Assembly (NCBI GenBank): GCA_964561105.1
Contig: CAZLOH010000025.1
Span: 1-64,000, forward strand
Length of the DNA: 64,000 nucleotides
Source of the DNA: JADLHS01 sp964561105
Lineage (GTDB): Bacteria > Verrucomicrobiota > Verrucomicrobiia > Limisphaerales > JADLHS01
Direction: 5' to 3'
Position 1 is the first letter of the stretch, and every line of letters starts with the position of its first letter. Positions 8,794 to 18,997 of the stretch are shown here, one piece after another. Made by a program: the position numbers and the translations under genes. The notes below the pieces were generated by a model. The model did no database searches. It was not told the origin of the DNA and saw nothing but the letters and a program-made list of their open reading frames with translations.

Positions 8794-11196
8794 ATGAAGC
8801 GCACCCCCAGGTCCTCACGGACAATTCCACTTTTGCAATCCACCATGTTGCGATCTTGCTCCGTCGTCGCCCTGCTCTTCACCGGCTGGTTTCCATCGCT
8901 TCCCGCGCAGAATGCGGCGGTGCCGCCGCCCGGTCGCGATACCAACGCGGAAATGCGGCGTCTGTGGAAGCCAGTAGCGGACACCGTTTATTGGCAGGAG
9001 GTCGGCACAAAAATCCCCACCGAACAACCGGTCACCGCGGTCGCCGTGTACCAGGATTCAGTTTACTTCGTCGTTGGCGGCACGCTGAGGCGCTTGCAGG
9101 ATGCGGTGTTAAAACCCGTGCCCGGCGCCCCGGCGGACGTGACCCGGATGCGAGCCCTCGGAGGCGCGCTCTGGGCGGCGGCCAAGACGGGGACTTACCG
9201 TTTCGCTGGCAACTCGTGGGAGCGGGTTGACGAACGGACCTTCAATGATTTCTGCGTCCACTTGGGTCAGGTTTATGGCGCCACCCGGGATGATCTTTTC
9301 CGATTCGAGGGCGGGAAGTTTGTCAATGTGCGGCCGGCCGACGGTTACTTGTCCACGGACACGACGGTATTGATGGAGGACTTCAGTCAGTTGCTGGCGG
9401 ATCCGGTGACGATCGGGCCGATCGAGCGGATCGCCTCGTACAGCGGCACCCTTTATCTGCTCGGCCCTGGTCGGCTGGCGTTGCTGGGCGGCAAGACTTT
9501 TTTCCCGGACCCGGTGGACTGGGGCGCCCTGCCGTCGCCCGTCACGCGTGATCTGCTTGCGCTCGGCAGCCGGCTGTTGGTCGCGACGGATCGTGGAGTG
9601 GCAGTTTTGCGCGGCATGGCGCTGACCACGCTGCGGGGCGCCGACGGTCTGCCTTATGAAGACACGACCTGTCTCGCGGAGGGTTTCGACGGCGACCTTT
9701 GGATTGGCACTTCGCGCGGCGCGATCCGCCAGACCGGCGCCGAGTTCCATTATTTCGGAGCGCAACACTGGTTGCCCGGTGATTATGTGCGCGACATCGT
9801 CGTGGACCAGCGGACGGTTTACCTTGCCACGGACAACGGCGTGGGAATCATCCGCTACGAACCGTACACGCTGGCAAAGAAGGCGGCCTATTTCGAACGC
9901 GAGCTGGATGAATGGGGCTTCAAGCGGCTGGGCTTTATCCACAAACTTTACTGGGCCGGCGACCAGACGGGTTGGCTGCGGGAGATCAGCGACAACGACG
10001 GAGGGAACACCGCGCATTATCTCGCGGCCATGACTTTCAAATACGCCGCCACCGGCGACGAATCCGCGCGTCAGGCGGCGGTCGAGGCGTTCAAGGCCAT
10101 GATCTGGCTGGGCGCGATCACCGAGAATCACGGCTACATCGCCCGCGCCATCTGGTCGGTGAAGGGCGACCAGGGCGAACGGGCGACGCGGGGCTCAGGC
10201 GGATTGCCGGCCAAGTGGTATCCCACCAAGGACGGGTTGTGGCTTTGGAAAGGCGACACTTCCAGCGATGAAGTAAATGGGCACTACTTTTCCGTCTGCC
10301 TCTTCCACGATCTGGCGGCGAAAGGGCCGGAAAAGGAACGCGCCGCCCGGCACATTGCGGACCTCACTTCCCACATCATTGACAATGGCTGGTTGCTGCG
10401 AGATCCGGACGGCAAGCCGACGCGATGGGGACGATGGGATCCGGGATACTTGCAGCAACCGTACGGATACGATTCGCGCGGTTTGAACGGCATGGAGGCC
10501 CTGAGTTATGTGACGGCGGCATACGCGCTGACCGGCGAGCCGAAGTTCCAGGCCGGCCTCGACCAACTTGGGAATTGGCGTTATCCCACTTACGTCGTGC
10601 GGCAAAAGATGACGTTCCCGCCGGATACCATCGCAACGTGGGACGATGAACTGGCGTTTTGGTGCTACTACACCGTGCTCACCTACACCCGGTCGCCGGA
10701 ACTGCGGTCCATTTACCTGCGCAGTCTGGAGCGGAGTTGGGAGGTGCTGCGCATGCAACAACTGCCGTTCTTCAACTTCACCTACGGCGCGCTCACCGGG
10801 AACGACTGCGAAGCGCCCCAAGGCGTGCAACACCTGCGGGAATGGTCGTTGGATTTGATCAACCACAATTACCGAAACTCGCACCGCAGCGACCTGATGC
10901 CGCAACGCGGTTATGTGCCGTACGGCGGCGGCACACGCGCGATCTCACCCCGCGAATCGGAAGCCAAATGGGGCAGCCGCAGTGCCCTCCAATATGACGG
11001 CGGCGAGAACAGCCACGCGGTTACCCCGCCCATCGGCTGGTTGGAAGATTATTGGATGGGCAGATACTACGGCTTCATCGAAGCCCCCAAGACGACCGAC
11101 CCGGAAGCAACCACCCTGCGCGCCCGACCCACGAAACCGCACGGCGCCGCGCCGTACGCCGGACCTGCCCGGCCCAAAGAATCGTGGGAAAAATGA
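8794..11196 (+). CDS. secreted propeller plus alpha/alpha-toroid protein of unknown function
   Basis: An 800-residue protein with an N-terminal signal peptide (LRSCSVVALLFTGWFPSLPA). Residues about 60-370 form short repeats of the two-component-regulator beta-propeller kind (MRALGGALWAAAKTGTYRF, DGDLWIGTSRGAIRQTG, VYLATDNGVGIIRYEPY). The region from about 375 to 760 is helical, with YLAAMTFKYAATGDESARQA and ALSYVTAAYALTGEPKFQAG, as in alpha/alpha-toroid glycan lyases and hydrolases. I do not recognise a named family for the combination. The start at 8794 is supported by GGAG seven bases upstream; an internal ATG at 8845 would also leave a signal peptide but has no ribosome-binding site. It sits between two glycosidase-like genes, so a role in polysaccharide use is likely. 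Confidence 0.7.
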   Translation: MKRTPRSSRTIPLLQSTMLRSCSVVALLFTGWFPSLPAQNAAVPPPGRDTNAEMRRLWKPVADTVYWQEVGTKIPTEQPVTAVAVYQDSVYFVVGGTLRRLQDAVLKPVPGAPADVTRMRALGGALWAAAKTGTYRFAGNSWERVDERTFNDFCVHLGQVYGATRDDLFRFEGGKFVNVRPADGYLSTDTTVLMEDFSQLLADPVTIGPIERIASYSGTLYLLGPGRLALLGGKTFFPDPVDWGALPSPVTRDLLALGSRLLVATDRGVAVLRGMALTTLRGADGLPYEDTTCLAEGFDGDLWIGTSRGAIRQTGAEFHYFGAQHWLPGDYVRDIVVDQRTVYLATDNGVGIIRYEPYTLAKKAAYFERELDEWGFKRLGFIHKLYWAGDQTGWLREISDNDGGNTAHYLAAMTFKYAATGDESARQAAVEAFKAMIWLGAITENHGYIARAIWSVKGDQGERATRGSGGLPAKWYPTKDGLWLWKGDTSSDEVNGHYFSVCLFHDLAAKGPEKERAARHIADLTSHIIDNGWLLRDPDGKPTRWGRWDPGYLQQPYGYDSRGLNGMEALSYVTAAYALTGEPKFQAGLDQLGNWRYPTYVVRQKMTFPPDTIATWDDELAFWCYYTVLTYTRSPELRSIYLRSLERSWEVLRMQQLPFFNFTYGALTGNDCEAPQGVQHLREWSLDLINHNYRNSHRSDLMPQRGYVPYGGGTRAISPRESEAKWGSRSALQYDGGENSHAVTPPIGWLEDYWMGRYYGFIEAPKTTDPEATTLRARPTKPHGAAPYAGPARPKESWEK

Positions 11197-11342
11197 ACGA
11201 TGCTGCTACTCCCGATCTGGTTGAAATGTCGTCTTTGACCTCGGAAAATCCGCTCGCTTTTGATTATTCGCGTCGCGATGATTAAATCCAGCCCAGCATC
11301 ACGCTTACGAAAAACAAATCCATCATCATTGCCAGTGGGCTT

Positions 11343-13643
11343 TTGCTCGGATGTCTCTCCGCACGAGCTGCGCTGTCCATCGAAAACGAAACGCTTGCCG
11401 TGCGCTTTGACGACAGGGCGAAAACTTTCTCCGTCACTGAGAAAGCGTCGGCCAAGGTGTTTCTAGCGGAGGGCCGATTGGAAGACGTCGCGGCCGCCGC
11501 GCGGGTGGAGCGGGCGAAGGATTCCATTTTTGGGAACGGCCGTCGCATTGTCGTGCAGCGAGTGGACGGTGGAGCTGACTCGCTCGAACTGTACGAGCAC
11601 CTGCCATTTGTTCTGGTGCGCGGCACACGACGCAACCGCAGCCCGGAGTTCCTGGACGTGCGCCAGTCAATGCCGGCCACGTTCAACCTCCACCTGGACA
11701 AACCGGCATCCGAACTCACAACCGTCGGCACCGGCGGTCTGCTGGCGCCGGACAAAAATCCCGGCAGCTACCTGTTTCTGACCTGTGCCGACCCGGCCAC
11801 CCGGCGGGGTGTGGTGGCCGGCTGGCTCACCGAGGATCGCGGCAGCGGGGTGCTGTTTTCCGGGGTGACAAACGATCAGGTGCAGGTCCAGGCCCGGATT
11901 GACTATGGGCGTTTGCGGATTCCCGCCGGGAAATCAGCGTCCTTGGAAACGCTGGCGATCGGCATTTTTGACGACGCACGCCTTGGCGCCGAGCGCTATG
12001 CCGACGCCATCAAACAACAATACGCCATCCGGCTGCGCCCGCCGTCCGCCGTCTATTGTTCCTGGTATGCGGAAAAGCACGGTCAGGCCGGTGACGAAAA
12101 ATCCACGGTGGAACTGGCGACATTCGCGGCCCGGCAACTCCAGCCTTTTGGTTTCGGCGTCGTGCAAATTGATGACGAGTGGCAGGATGGCAAACATTAC
12201 AACGGCCCGCGTCGAGGTTTCGACCGCGTGCGGCCGGAGGGTCCGTATGCTCATGGCATCGCGCCGGTGGCGGCCCGCGTCAACCAACTGGGTCTGACGT
12301 TCGGTTTGTGGTGGTTGCCTTTCGGCCGAAATTATCAAGACCCCGAATACCGGGATCGCGGGGACTGGTTTGTGAAAGGACTCGACGGCCGGCCCTACGA
12401 TACGGACTGGGGCGGCACCTGCCTGGACCTGACGGTTCCCGCCGTTCAGGCGCAGCTTGCGCACCTCGCGCGACTTTACCGTTCCTGGGGCGTGAAGTAT
12501 TACAAGATGGACGGCCTCTACACCGGTGCGGCGTGCAGTCAGATTTATGTCAACGACGGTTACAAAGAGGATCACTTCGGCAACACCCTACCGTTTCACG
12601 ACTCGCTCGTGAGCCCCATTGAAGCCTATCGCAACGGTCTGAAACTCCTGCGCAAAAATGCCGGGCCGGACGTGTTCTTCTCCGGCTGCTGCGTCGCGCA
12701 GAACATGCGCGAGCTGTGCGCCATCGGCCTGGTGGATTCGATGCGGATCGGGCCGGATTACAACGCCGATGGCAACGGCACGAAGACCGGCCCCATCCGC
12801 GGCTCGCGGTTGTATTTTCTGAATGGCCGCGTCTGGTGGAATGATCCCGACCCCTGCATCGTGCGCGCTTCCGGCGCTGCCATGGGCTGCCAGCCAGTGA
12901 CGCTGGCGCAAGCACGCCTGGGAGCTTCGTGGGTCGCGCTCACCGGACAATTCTTCCTGATCAGTGACTGGCTTCCCGATTTGCCGGCCGAGCGGCTGGA
13001 GGTTCTGAAACGCACGATGGCGCACCACAATGCCACCGCGCGGCCCGTGGATTATTTCGACCATTATCTACCAACCACGTGGCTCGTCACTGCCACCAAC
13101 GACGCCGTGCATCGCGCGGTCATCGGCGTGTTCAATCAGGAAACCAACGAGCTGGACCTGGATTACTCGTGCGCCAAGCTCGGCCTGGATCCGGCGCAAA
13201 ATTATTACGCCTTCGACTTCTGGGCCAACACGCCCGTGCCGTCATTCCGAGGTCGTTTCACGAGTCAGGTGCCCCCCACCGCTTGCCGCATCCTCGCCGT
13301 GCGCGGCGCGGCGGGGCATCCGGTGCTCGTCAGCACTTCGCGGCATGTCACCCAAGGCATCGTGGATGTGACTGGCGAAAAATGGAACGCCGCCCGGCAC
13401 ACGCTCTCGGGCGTGAGTCAGGTCGTTGGCGACGACGCGTATGAACTGCGCGTGGCCGGTCTGGACGATGGCGGCAAAAAGTGGCGGCTTGCTTCCGCCA
13501 CCGTGTCGCAAAAAGACCGGGCGTCTGGAGCGACCATCACGCCCCGGCCTCCGATTGCCGGTGAGGCGGGCTGGTGTCGCGTAACCATTGGCGCGAAGAC
13601 AAGTCGCGCCGTCCACTGGCAACTGGAGTTCGCGGCTGAATGA
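11343..13643 (+). CDS. GH36-like alpha-galactosidase, start uncertain
   Basis: A 766-residue glycosidase of the melibiase type, hydrolysing terminal alpha-linked galactose or a related sugar. The N-terminal 200 residues form the usual beta-supersandwich. The barrel shows GFGVVQIDDEWQDG, LTFGLWWLPFGRN, the nucleophile region WGVKYYKMDGLY (Asp) and DSMRIGPDYNADG, where the second Asp is probably the acid/base. The reading frame continues upstream of the TTG used here as far as a stop at 11283, and the extra codons spell a good signal peptide (KNKSIIIASGLLLGCLSARA) without an ATG. Either a rare start codon is used or one base is missing between an out-of-frame ATG at 11278 and about 11320. Third of three consecutive secreted proteins. 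Confidence 0.8.
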   Translation: MLGCLSARAALSIENETLAVRFDDRAKTFSVTEKASAKVFLAEGRLEDVAAAARVERAKDSIFGNGRRIVVQRVDGGADSLELYEHLPFVLVRGTRRNRSPEFLDVRQSMPATFNLHLDKPASELTTVGTGGLLAPDKNPGSYLFLTCADPATRRGVVAGWLTEDRGSGVLFSGVTNDQVQVQARIDYGRLRIPAGKSASLETLAIGIFDDARLGAERYADAIKQQYAIRLRPPSAVYCSWYAEKHGQAGDEKSTVELATFAARQLQPFGFGVVQIDDEWQDGKHYNGPRRGFDRVRPEGPYAHGIAPVAARVNQLGLTFGLWWLPFGRNYQDPEYRDRGDWFVKGLDGRPYDTDWGGTCLDLTVPAVQAQLAHLARLYRSWGVKYYKMDGLYTGAACSQIYVNDGYKEDHFGNTLPFHDSLVSPIEAYRNGLKLLRKNAGPDVFFSGCCVAQNMRELCAIGLVDSMRIGPDYNADGNGTKTGPIRGSRLYFLNGRVWWNDPDPCIVRASGAAMGCQPVTLAQARLGASWVALTGQFFLISDWLPDLPAERLEVLKRTMAHHNATARPVDYFDHYLPTTWLVTATNDAVHRAVIGVFNQETNELDLDYSCAKLGLDPAQNYYAFDFWANTPVPSFRGRFTSQVPPTACRILAVRGAAGHPVLVSTSRHVTQGIVDVTGEKWNAARHTLSGVSQVVGDDAYELRVAGLDDGGKKWRLASATVSQKDRASGATITPRPPIAGEAGWCRVTIGAKTSRAVHWQLEFAAE

Positions 13644-13817
13644 GCTGAAATGCTTCCGTAGGCCGGCAGCGTGGAGGTCATTCGCCGCCGCTCAGTGTCG
13701 CAAACTCCGTTGCATCGTTCCGGCTTCGTGTCAGAAACGATGCAGCTTCCGCTGCCAATTTAGCGTCAAAGCTGTAAAGCCAGGACTGCGGCTTTTGTTT
13801 TCCCATCAGTCGAACCG

Positions 13818-13857
13818 AAAAATAAAAAAGGTCTGGCTGTCGAAACAGCCAGACCTT
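13818..13857 (-). terminator. rho-independent terminator of the PA14-like gene
   Basis: On the minus strand a 13-bp stem (13845-13857 with 13828-13840) with a TTCG-type tetraloop is followed by TTTTTTATTTTT. It lies 38 bp beyond the stop of the gene at 13895-16972, a textbook intrinsic terminator. Confidence 0.9.
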
Positions 13858-13894
13858 GAGGTTTAACTCGCGGCCGGTTTCGGCCGCACGGCAT

Positions 13895-16800
13895 TTATTG
13901 GTGCAGGCGATAGAACGCCTGGCCGGCCGTTGGGGTTATTGTCATTGGATTGGAGGCATTCGGCACATCTGTCCACGGGCCGGAAAGACTCGGCGCCGAC
14001 GACAATGTTCCGCCACCCGTCCAGGAGATGGTAATCTGTCCCGACGTTTCACGGCTGATGCTTACTTTTCCAGGAGGGGTTTGAGCCAGCGATGGAACGC
14101 TGTAAACGCCGAAATTATCAATGGCCCAGTACCAACTCGACGTGCCGGCTTGAATAAACCGGAAGGTTACGCTCCCCTTGTTGTCCGCCAAGGGCACCCG
14201 ATACAACTCGATGCGATTGGATTCCTTCGTGTCATCATTGTAGCGAGCTTCGATGTAAGGTGCGAGGGCTGGGGTGATCGGAGCCTTGAGAAAGAACCCG
14301 TAATAGCCACCAACCAATTGCTGGGTGACCGGGTCCGTGTATTGGGCGACATCGCCGTAGCTGGTGGTCAACGTCTTCATCACGTCAATGTTGCCCAAAC
14401 CATCGCGGTAAATGTCCGAGGTCTGGTCGCCGTCAAGCCAGTAGAAGACTGGGTTGTAGTTGACCCCATCCACCGAGTATTCGAGGCCGTTAATATTGTC
14501 CTGATTCTGTCGGTAACCGCTATTGAAGGCAATTACGATCCCGGATTTGCCGGTGAGATCGAACGGTTTTGTGTACAGGTATTGAATCTGGCCAGGCGGT
14601 CCGTTCTGGCGGGAATCAGTCTCTGCCCGGACATAATGACCTGATAAGAGCGGATTGGCGCTGTCATCGAGCGCGACCCCGTTAAGAATCTGCGGCAACA
14701 AAAACCCGCCGCCGAAGTCTTTGGTGATCCCGAAAGACACATCTACCACCACCCAGCCCAGGTAGAAATCCGAAGACAGATCATTCGGGTCATTACCAGG
14801 AGTTTGATGACCGGTAAAGTTTACCTGCGTCCAGCCTGCGGGCACGGTGGGATCCGGACCTGCGGCCGTGGATTCAAAGTCCTCGAAATAAACGCGCTCT
14901 GAGACTGGCAGGAGGTAGTTACGCAGCAGATGGAAATTCCACGAATTGGTGTGGCGAAGTCCTCCGACGCCCGCGTCCGTCCACGCGATGGATGACGTGT
15001 GAACCGTTCGGGGGAGCTGCAGGCCAGGCGGATTATAGGTGAGCTTGGTCAACCCACCCGCCGCAGTGGCATTGGTTGCAACCACGACCCCGTCCACGGT
15101 CCAGACAACGGTCGCCGCGTTCACTTGGTTCGTGGAGCCGTCGCTCAACACTACGCTGGCGTTGGTGAAACCAATATCGGTGGAGCTCCCAAACGGCGAA
15201 ACAAAGGAGGACGGCCCGGCATACTTGACATAAGTGCCGAATCCCGCCGTTCGCTTCCAGTAGGCTTTCACCGCGTTTGGCTTGGAGGCGTCATTTACCA
15301 GCGTCCGTTGGCCGGCCGCGTCAATCGTGTAGAATTCCAAGTTCGGATTGTCGGCATCCAACATGTGGAACCATACCAACCTAACCGGGTAGAGGCCCGC
15401 GGTTGTAACGGCCAAGCCAAACTGGGTTTCATGGGCGCCCTCGGCCCGGTAATCAAAAAGTCCCACCCCCAGCCCGAAAGCGTCTTTCGGGTTGGCGCCA
15501 ACGGTGAGCCGGAAGCCATCGCCACAGTTAACGGCAAAGTTATAGTAGCCAGGTTGGAGATCCAAATACGCAACGATGTCGCCCGCCATGTTGCCGCCGA
15601 ACCCCGACCAGGTGACCCCCGGAAACTCATCATCCGTGTAACCGTTGTTGGCCGTCGAGAAGTTGCCCTGTTCCACGGTCAAGTCGTAGGTAAAATTGAT
15701 GTTGGTCACCACGTAACTGCCATCCGGCTGCGGTCCCGGAGTGGTGTTGCTCGTATAAGGTTGCCCCGTGGTGGGATCAATCAGCACGCCGGCCAGTTGC
15801 GCTTCGGCATGGGCAATGTTTTCCCCCAGAATGCCGGAAACAGCGGAATCAATTTGACTCGACCGGGCCGCAAAACCGCGCTGCGCGGTATCCACCGCCG
15901 AGGCCGGAAGCGCGAGGCTCGGAGGCAAGGTGGTGAAGGTCGGCACGATGAAGCTGAATTGAGCCGTCAGGTTATGAGCGGGTGCAGCGTTGTCGGCAAA
16001 CTGCGCGGTGACTACATTGCTGCTCCCCGAGGTTAGCAGCGCCGGGGCGGTGTAAGTAATCGTGGTTATCGAACCGTTTTTTGTGGTGGTAACCGGGACG
16101 GTGGTGCCATTCAGCTGTACCTGCAAGGTGTTGGCCACCAGCGTTGAGATGTCATCCTGGATCAGGAAACTGAACCCGGCTGGACTGGAATTGAACCCGT
16201 TGGCATACGGAGGCGCAACGGTTGCCGCGGCGTAGGTCTTCAACGCGCCGGGCGTTGCCAGGTCGTTTAGCAAAACATAGTTGGTGCTTGTGCTGTTGGT
16301 GACGACGCTGAACCAGGAGACATTCCCGCCACCACCCCCTTGAAACTGAAGGAGGCGGAACGGGTAAATTCCCGGTTGCGCCACCTCGATGGAGAAAAGG
16401 GTGTCACCGGATCCGCGGTCGCCGTCATATACTCCCATGCGAATGGCACTCGAGGTATCCTTGGGATTGAGCGCGGAGGCGGTTACCCCGAATCCATCAT
16501 CACTGTTCACCCCGAGCAGATAGGTTCCCGCCGCCGGGAACTCGATGTACGTAATGATGGCTTCGGAAAAGTTTACGGTGGTAAAGGTGGAGCCGGGAAT
16601 GCCCGGATAGGCGTCCGCCGGAGGAAACGTGTCCACCACTCCTCCTGCATTGATGTTCCAGTTGACCACATTGGTGACCGTGTAATAACCACTGGCGTCG
16701 GCGCCAGTCAGGTCAGCGATGTTGGGGCCGTAGAGACCGGCTTGTTGGCCTTCGTTCCAGGCAATCGTGCCCGCCCGGCGATCAGTAGCGGGGTCGGTCT

Positions 16801-16972
16801 GATAAGGCCGCGTTCGGAAGCCAGGGCCGCTGGTGATGACCGTGCCCGCCGGCATGGCATAACTGGCCGGGAGCGGTGTAGCTGAGAGGTTCGGACTGGA
16901 CTGAAGCAGGGTCAGCAGCGTGGCTAGTGCCGCGCCGGACCACGGTGTTATTGGGGTATTTAATAGTTTCAT
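13895..16972 (-). CDS. large secreted protein with two PA14-like domains and FYRL-type tail
   Basis: A 1025-residue secreted protein with a signal peptide (ALATLLTLLQSSPNLSA). Two similar units, about residues 35-240 and 350-570, carry PA14-like features (AGTYLLGVNSDDGFGVTAS and GYYNFAVNCGDGFRLTVGA) often used to bind carbohydrates. Linkers of Ig-like beta sandwich follow each. A region at about 690-960 begins YFEDFESTAAGPDPTVPAGW and resembles a jelly-roll binding module. The last 50 residues (ISWTGGGTLSSAPSLSGPW to AFYRLHQ) form the short C-terminal domain shared with three other proteins in this window. No catalytic motif was found; it is likely a surface or matrix-binding protein. A strong terminator follows its stop. 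Confidence 0.75.
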   Translation of the reverse strand: MKLLNTPITPWSGAALATLLTLLQSSPNLSATPLPASYAMPAGTVITSGPGFRTRPYQTDPATDRRAGTIAWNEGQQAGLYGPNIADLTGADASGYYTVTNVVNWNINAGGVVDTFPPADAYPGIPGSTFTTVNFSEAIITYIEFPAAGTYLLGVNSDDGFGVTASALNPKDTSSAIRMGVYDGDRGSGDTLFSIEVAQPGIYPFRLLQFQGGGGGNVSWFSVVTNSTSTNYVLLNDLATPGALKTYAAATVAPPYANGFNSSPAGFSFLIQDDISTLVANTLQVQLNGTTVPVTTTKNGSITTITYTAPALLTSGSSNVVTAQFADNAAPAHNLTAQFSFIVPTFTTLPPSLALPASAVDTAQRGFAARSSQIDSAVSGILGENIAHAEAQLAGVLIDPTTGQPYTSNTTPGPQPDGSYVVTNINFTYDLTVEQGNFSTANNGYTDDEFPGVTWSGFGGNMAGDIVAYLDLQPGYYNFAVNCGDGFRLTVGANPKDAFGLGVGLFDYRAEGAHETQFGLAVTTAGLYPVRLVWFHMLDADNPNLEFYTIDAAGQRTLVNDASKPNAVKAYWKRTAGFGTYVKYAGPSSFVSPFGSSTDIGFTNASVVLSDGSTNQVNAATVVWTVDGVVVATNATAAGGLTKLTYNPPGLQLPRTVHTSSIAWTDAGVGGLRHTNSWNFHLLRNYLLPVSERVYFEDFESTAAGPDPTVPAGWTQVNFTGHQTPGNDPNDLSSDFYLGWVVVDVSFGITKDFGGGFLLPQILNGVALDDSANPLLSGHYVRAETDSRQNGPPGQIQYLYTKPFDLTGKSGIVIAFNSGYRQNQDNINGLEYSVDGVNYNPVFYWLDGDQTSDIYRDGLGNIDVMKTLTTSYGDVAQYTDPVTQQLVGGYYGFFLKAPITPALAPYIEARYNDDTKESNRIELYRVPLADNKGSVTFRFIQAGTSSWYWAIDNFGVYSVPSLAQTPPGKVSISRETSGQITISWTGGGTLSSAPSLSGPWTDVPNASNPMTITPTAGQAFYRLHQ

Positions 16973-17257
16973 ACGGATTTTGTTTGGAGTTTTACTGGGG
17001 GTAGGTACACGGGAACGATTGAGGGAAATTACAGTTTATGGCTTTGCGCTTTATATCCTTTCCGCCTCGTTCGGGCCGAGTGCCCAATGCAGGTTTGCAG
17101 AATTCGGTTCATCCGATCCACAAACAGCAATGCGTCTGGCCCGGGGAAGGATTTGCATGGCCCTAGAAACAATTTTCGGTGGCAAAAGTCAATCTTTATT
17201 TGGCCATTAACCTGGATTTCCACGGCGAATCCATCGAGGAGCGACACCCCCGCATCA

Positions 17258-18997
17258 TCAGAAATCCAAATTCTCCAACCGATAAAGTTCCACATTATCG
17301 AACCAACAGGCATCGGTGTCGGTTTGCTGGGCGTGGACATTCAGCAGGACGACGAGCTGGCCAACACCTGGCGGCACGGTCACCAGGCCGAAAGTCTTTT
17401 TCCACTCGCCGCTCCCAGGCGCAAAAGTGAAGGTCCGGTCGTCAGCTTCACGTGCCCATTTCCCGTCGCCGGTTTGCCAGCGAATGGTCACCGCTGCCGC
17501 CGATGAGCCTTCTTCGAGACAATTGGCCTGCACCACGAACGTATCGCCGGGGGCAGCCGGAATCTTTTGAATGAAACAGCCCTGCGAAACTTTGGTCGCG
17601 CGCGCCGAACCGCCGCCGACCTTTTCATCCCACGAAAATTTCCCGGTCGCTTGCTTTTCGTCCTGCCACGCGGACCAGTTGGTTGGCAGCGTGGAATCGG
17701 GCGCGGGCGGCGCGCGGAAATCCGCATTCACCAGGAGATTGGTGACGCTGCCGCGCGCTTTGAGCACGGCGATCTCCTCGCGGGCCGCCGTGTCCGCGTC
17801 ACGCGCCCACGCAATCGCGCGCGTGATTCCGGGCAGGGCTTGTTCCCAGGCGCGACCCCGGCCGGCGGTTTGCTTCAACTGTTCCTCGCGCCACGGCTTT
17901 TCCCGCGCGAGTCCGCTCCACCAACGGCATTGCTCGCCATAGATCCAGACGTATTCGTCCGCCGCATCCCGCGCCGCGCCCAAATTTCGCGACAAGTGTT
18001 TCAAACGCGAACCATCCAGCGGTCCGCGATAATATCGGTTGCCCACCGGGTTGATGAACATGTCCAGATAGAAACCGAAACCCGCCTGTACCTGGGCGCG
18101 GTACTTCGCGCGGTTCTCCGGCGCGACCAGCCGGAGCGCCGGGCCGTTCCACGCCCGCATATCCAGTGCGGCCCGCTGATAGGCTTCGACGCTGTCCAGG
18201 TAATATCCGTTCTCGCAACCGTCCACGATCACCAGGCCCGGCGTGGCCGCGTCGAGCATTCCGTTCAAAAAGGCGGGCAACAATCCGTAGTGTTCCTGCG
18301 CGAGAATCGCCTCCGGATTATCCGCCCGGCCGGCGCGCGACACCACGCTGTTCAGGAAGAACGTTAACAGCACCGCGTCGGGCATTTCCGCCGTGACGCC
18401 CTGAACGAACTGCGCGCCGCGGGTTCGCGCCCGGGCTGCGGTTTCTGAAAACGTCATCCCTTTCGTCGGATCGAACTTCCATTGATTTTCCCCGTACGGT
18501 TCGAAATCCAGGGCGAGACCCTTGGCGCCGCTGGCACGCGCGAGCCACGCGCAAATCCGGGCTTTGTTTTCCAGTGCGCGCCAGCCTTCGTCATCGTTCC
18601 AGTCAATCAACTGCGGCGTCGCGTTAAAGAGGATGAAATTGTCGGTGAACTTCGCGAACTGGCAGGCCTTCAGGTCGTTCAAGGCAGACTCGAACCATTC
18701 CTTTTTCCACGGCTCGCGATTCCAACCGCTCTGCGTGCTGACCACTTTGCCCGCATCTGATTTCGCCTCAACCCGGAAGATCACGCCCGAGAATGGTCCT
18801 TCCGCTTCCATCTCACGAAAGTGTTCCCGCAGGAAAACCGTGTCTGGGATGTCCCAGCCGACTTCGATGAATTTCTTGTCCGCCGCCGTTGCGGTAACGA
18901 TTCCCGCGGCGACAACCAGGCCCAGCGATCCCAGCGTTGGAAAAAAACGGCAAGTGATTTTTCGGTGATGAGAAACGCGTTGTTGGTTGGTTTTCAT
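17258..18997 (-). CDS. secreted putative glycoside-hydrolase-like protein
   Basis: A 579-residue secreted protein with a signal peptide (FPTLGSLGLVVAAGIVTATAA). The body looks like a TIM barrel: KFIEVGWDIPDTVFLREHF, FILFNATPQLIDWND, GAKGLALDFEPYGENQW with two acidic residues at a strand end, and LVIVDGCENGYYLDS. From about residue 430 (TNLLVNADFRAPPAP to CWFDNVELYRL) there is a jelly-roll carbohydrate-binding module of the CBM4/9 kind. I do not recognise the exact family. The upstream frame is open to 19093, but the signal peptide begins properly at the ATG at 18995-18997. It lies 285 bp from the PA14-like gene on the same strand. Confidence 0.68.
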   Translation of the reverse strand: MKTNQQRVSHHRKITCRFFPTLGSLGLVVAAGIVTATAADKKFIEVGWDIPDTVFLREHFREMEAEGPFSGVIFRVEAKSDAGKVVSTQSGWNREPWKKEWFESALNDLKACQFAKFTDNFILFNATPQLIDWNDDEGWRALENKARICAWLARASGAKGLALDFEPYGENQWKFDPTKGMTFSETAARARTRGAQFVQGVTAEMPDAVLLTFFLNSVVSRAGRADNPEAILAQEHYGLLPAFLNGMLDAATPGLVIVDGCENGYYLDSVEAYQRAALDMRAWNGPALRLVAPENRAKYRAQVQAGFGFYLDMFINPVGNRYYRGPLDGSRLKHLSRNLGAARDAADEYVWIYGEQCRWWSGLAREKPWREEQLKQTAGRGRAWEQALPGITRAIAWARDADTAAREEIAVLKARGSVTNLLVNADFRAPPAPDSTLPTNWSAWQDEKQATGKFSWDEKVGGGSARATKVSQGCFIQKIPAAPGDTFVVQANCLEEGSSAAAVTIRWQTGDGKWAREADDRTFTFAPGSGEWKKTFGLVTVPPGVGQLVVLLNVHAQQTDTDACWFDNVELYRLENLDF

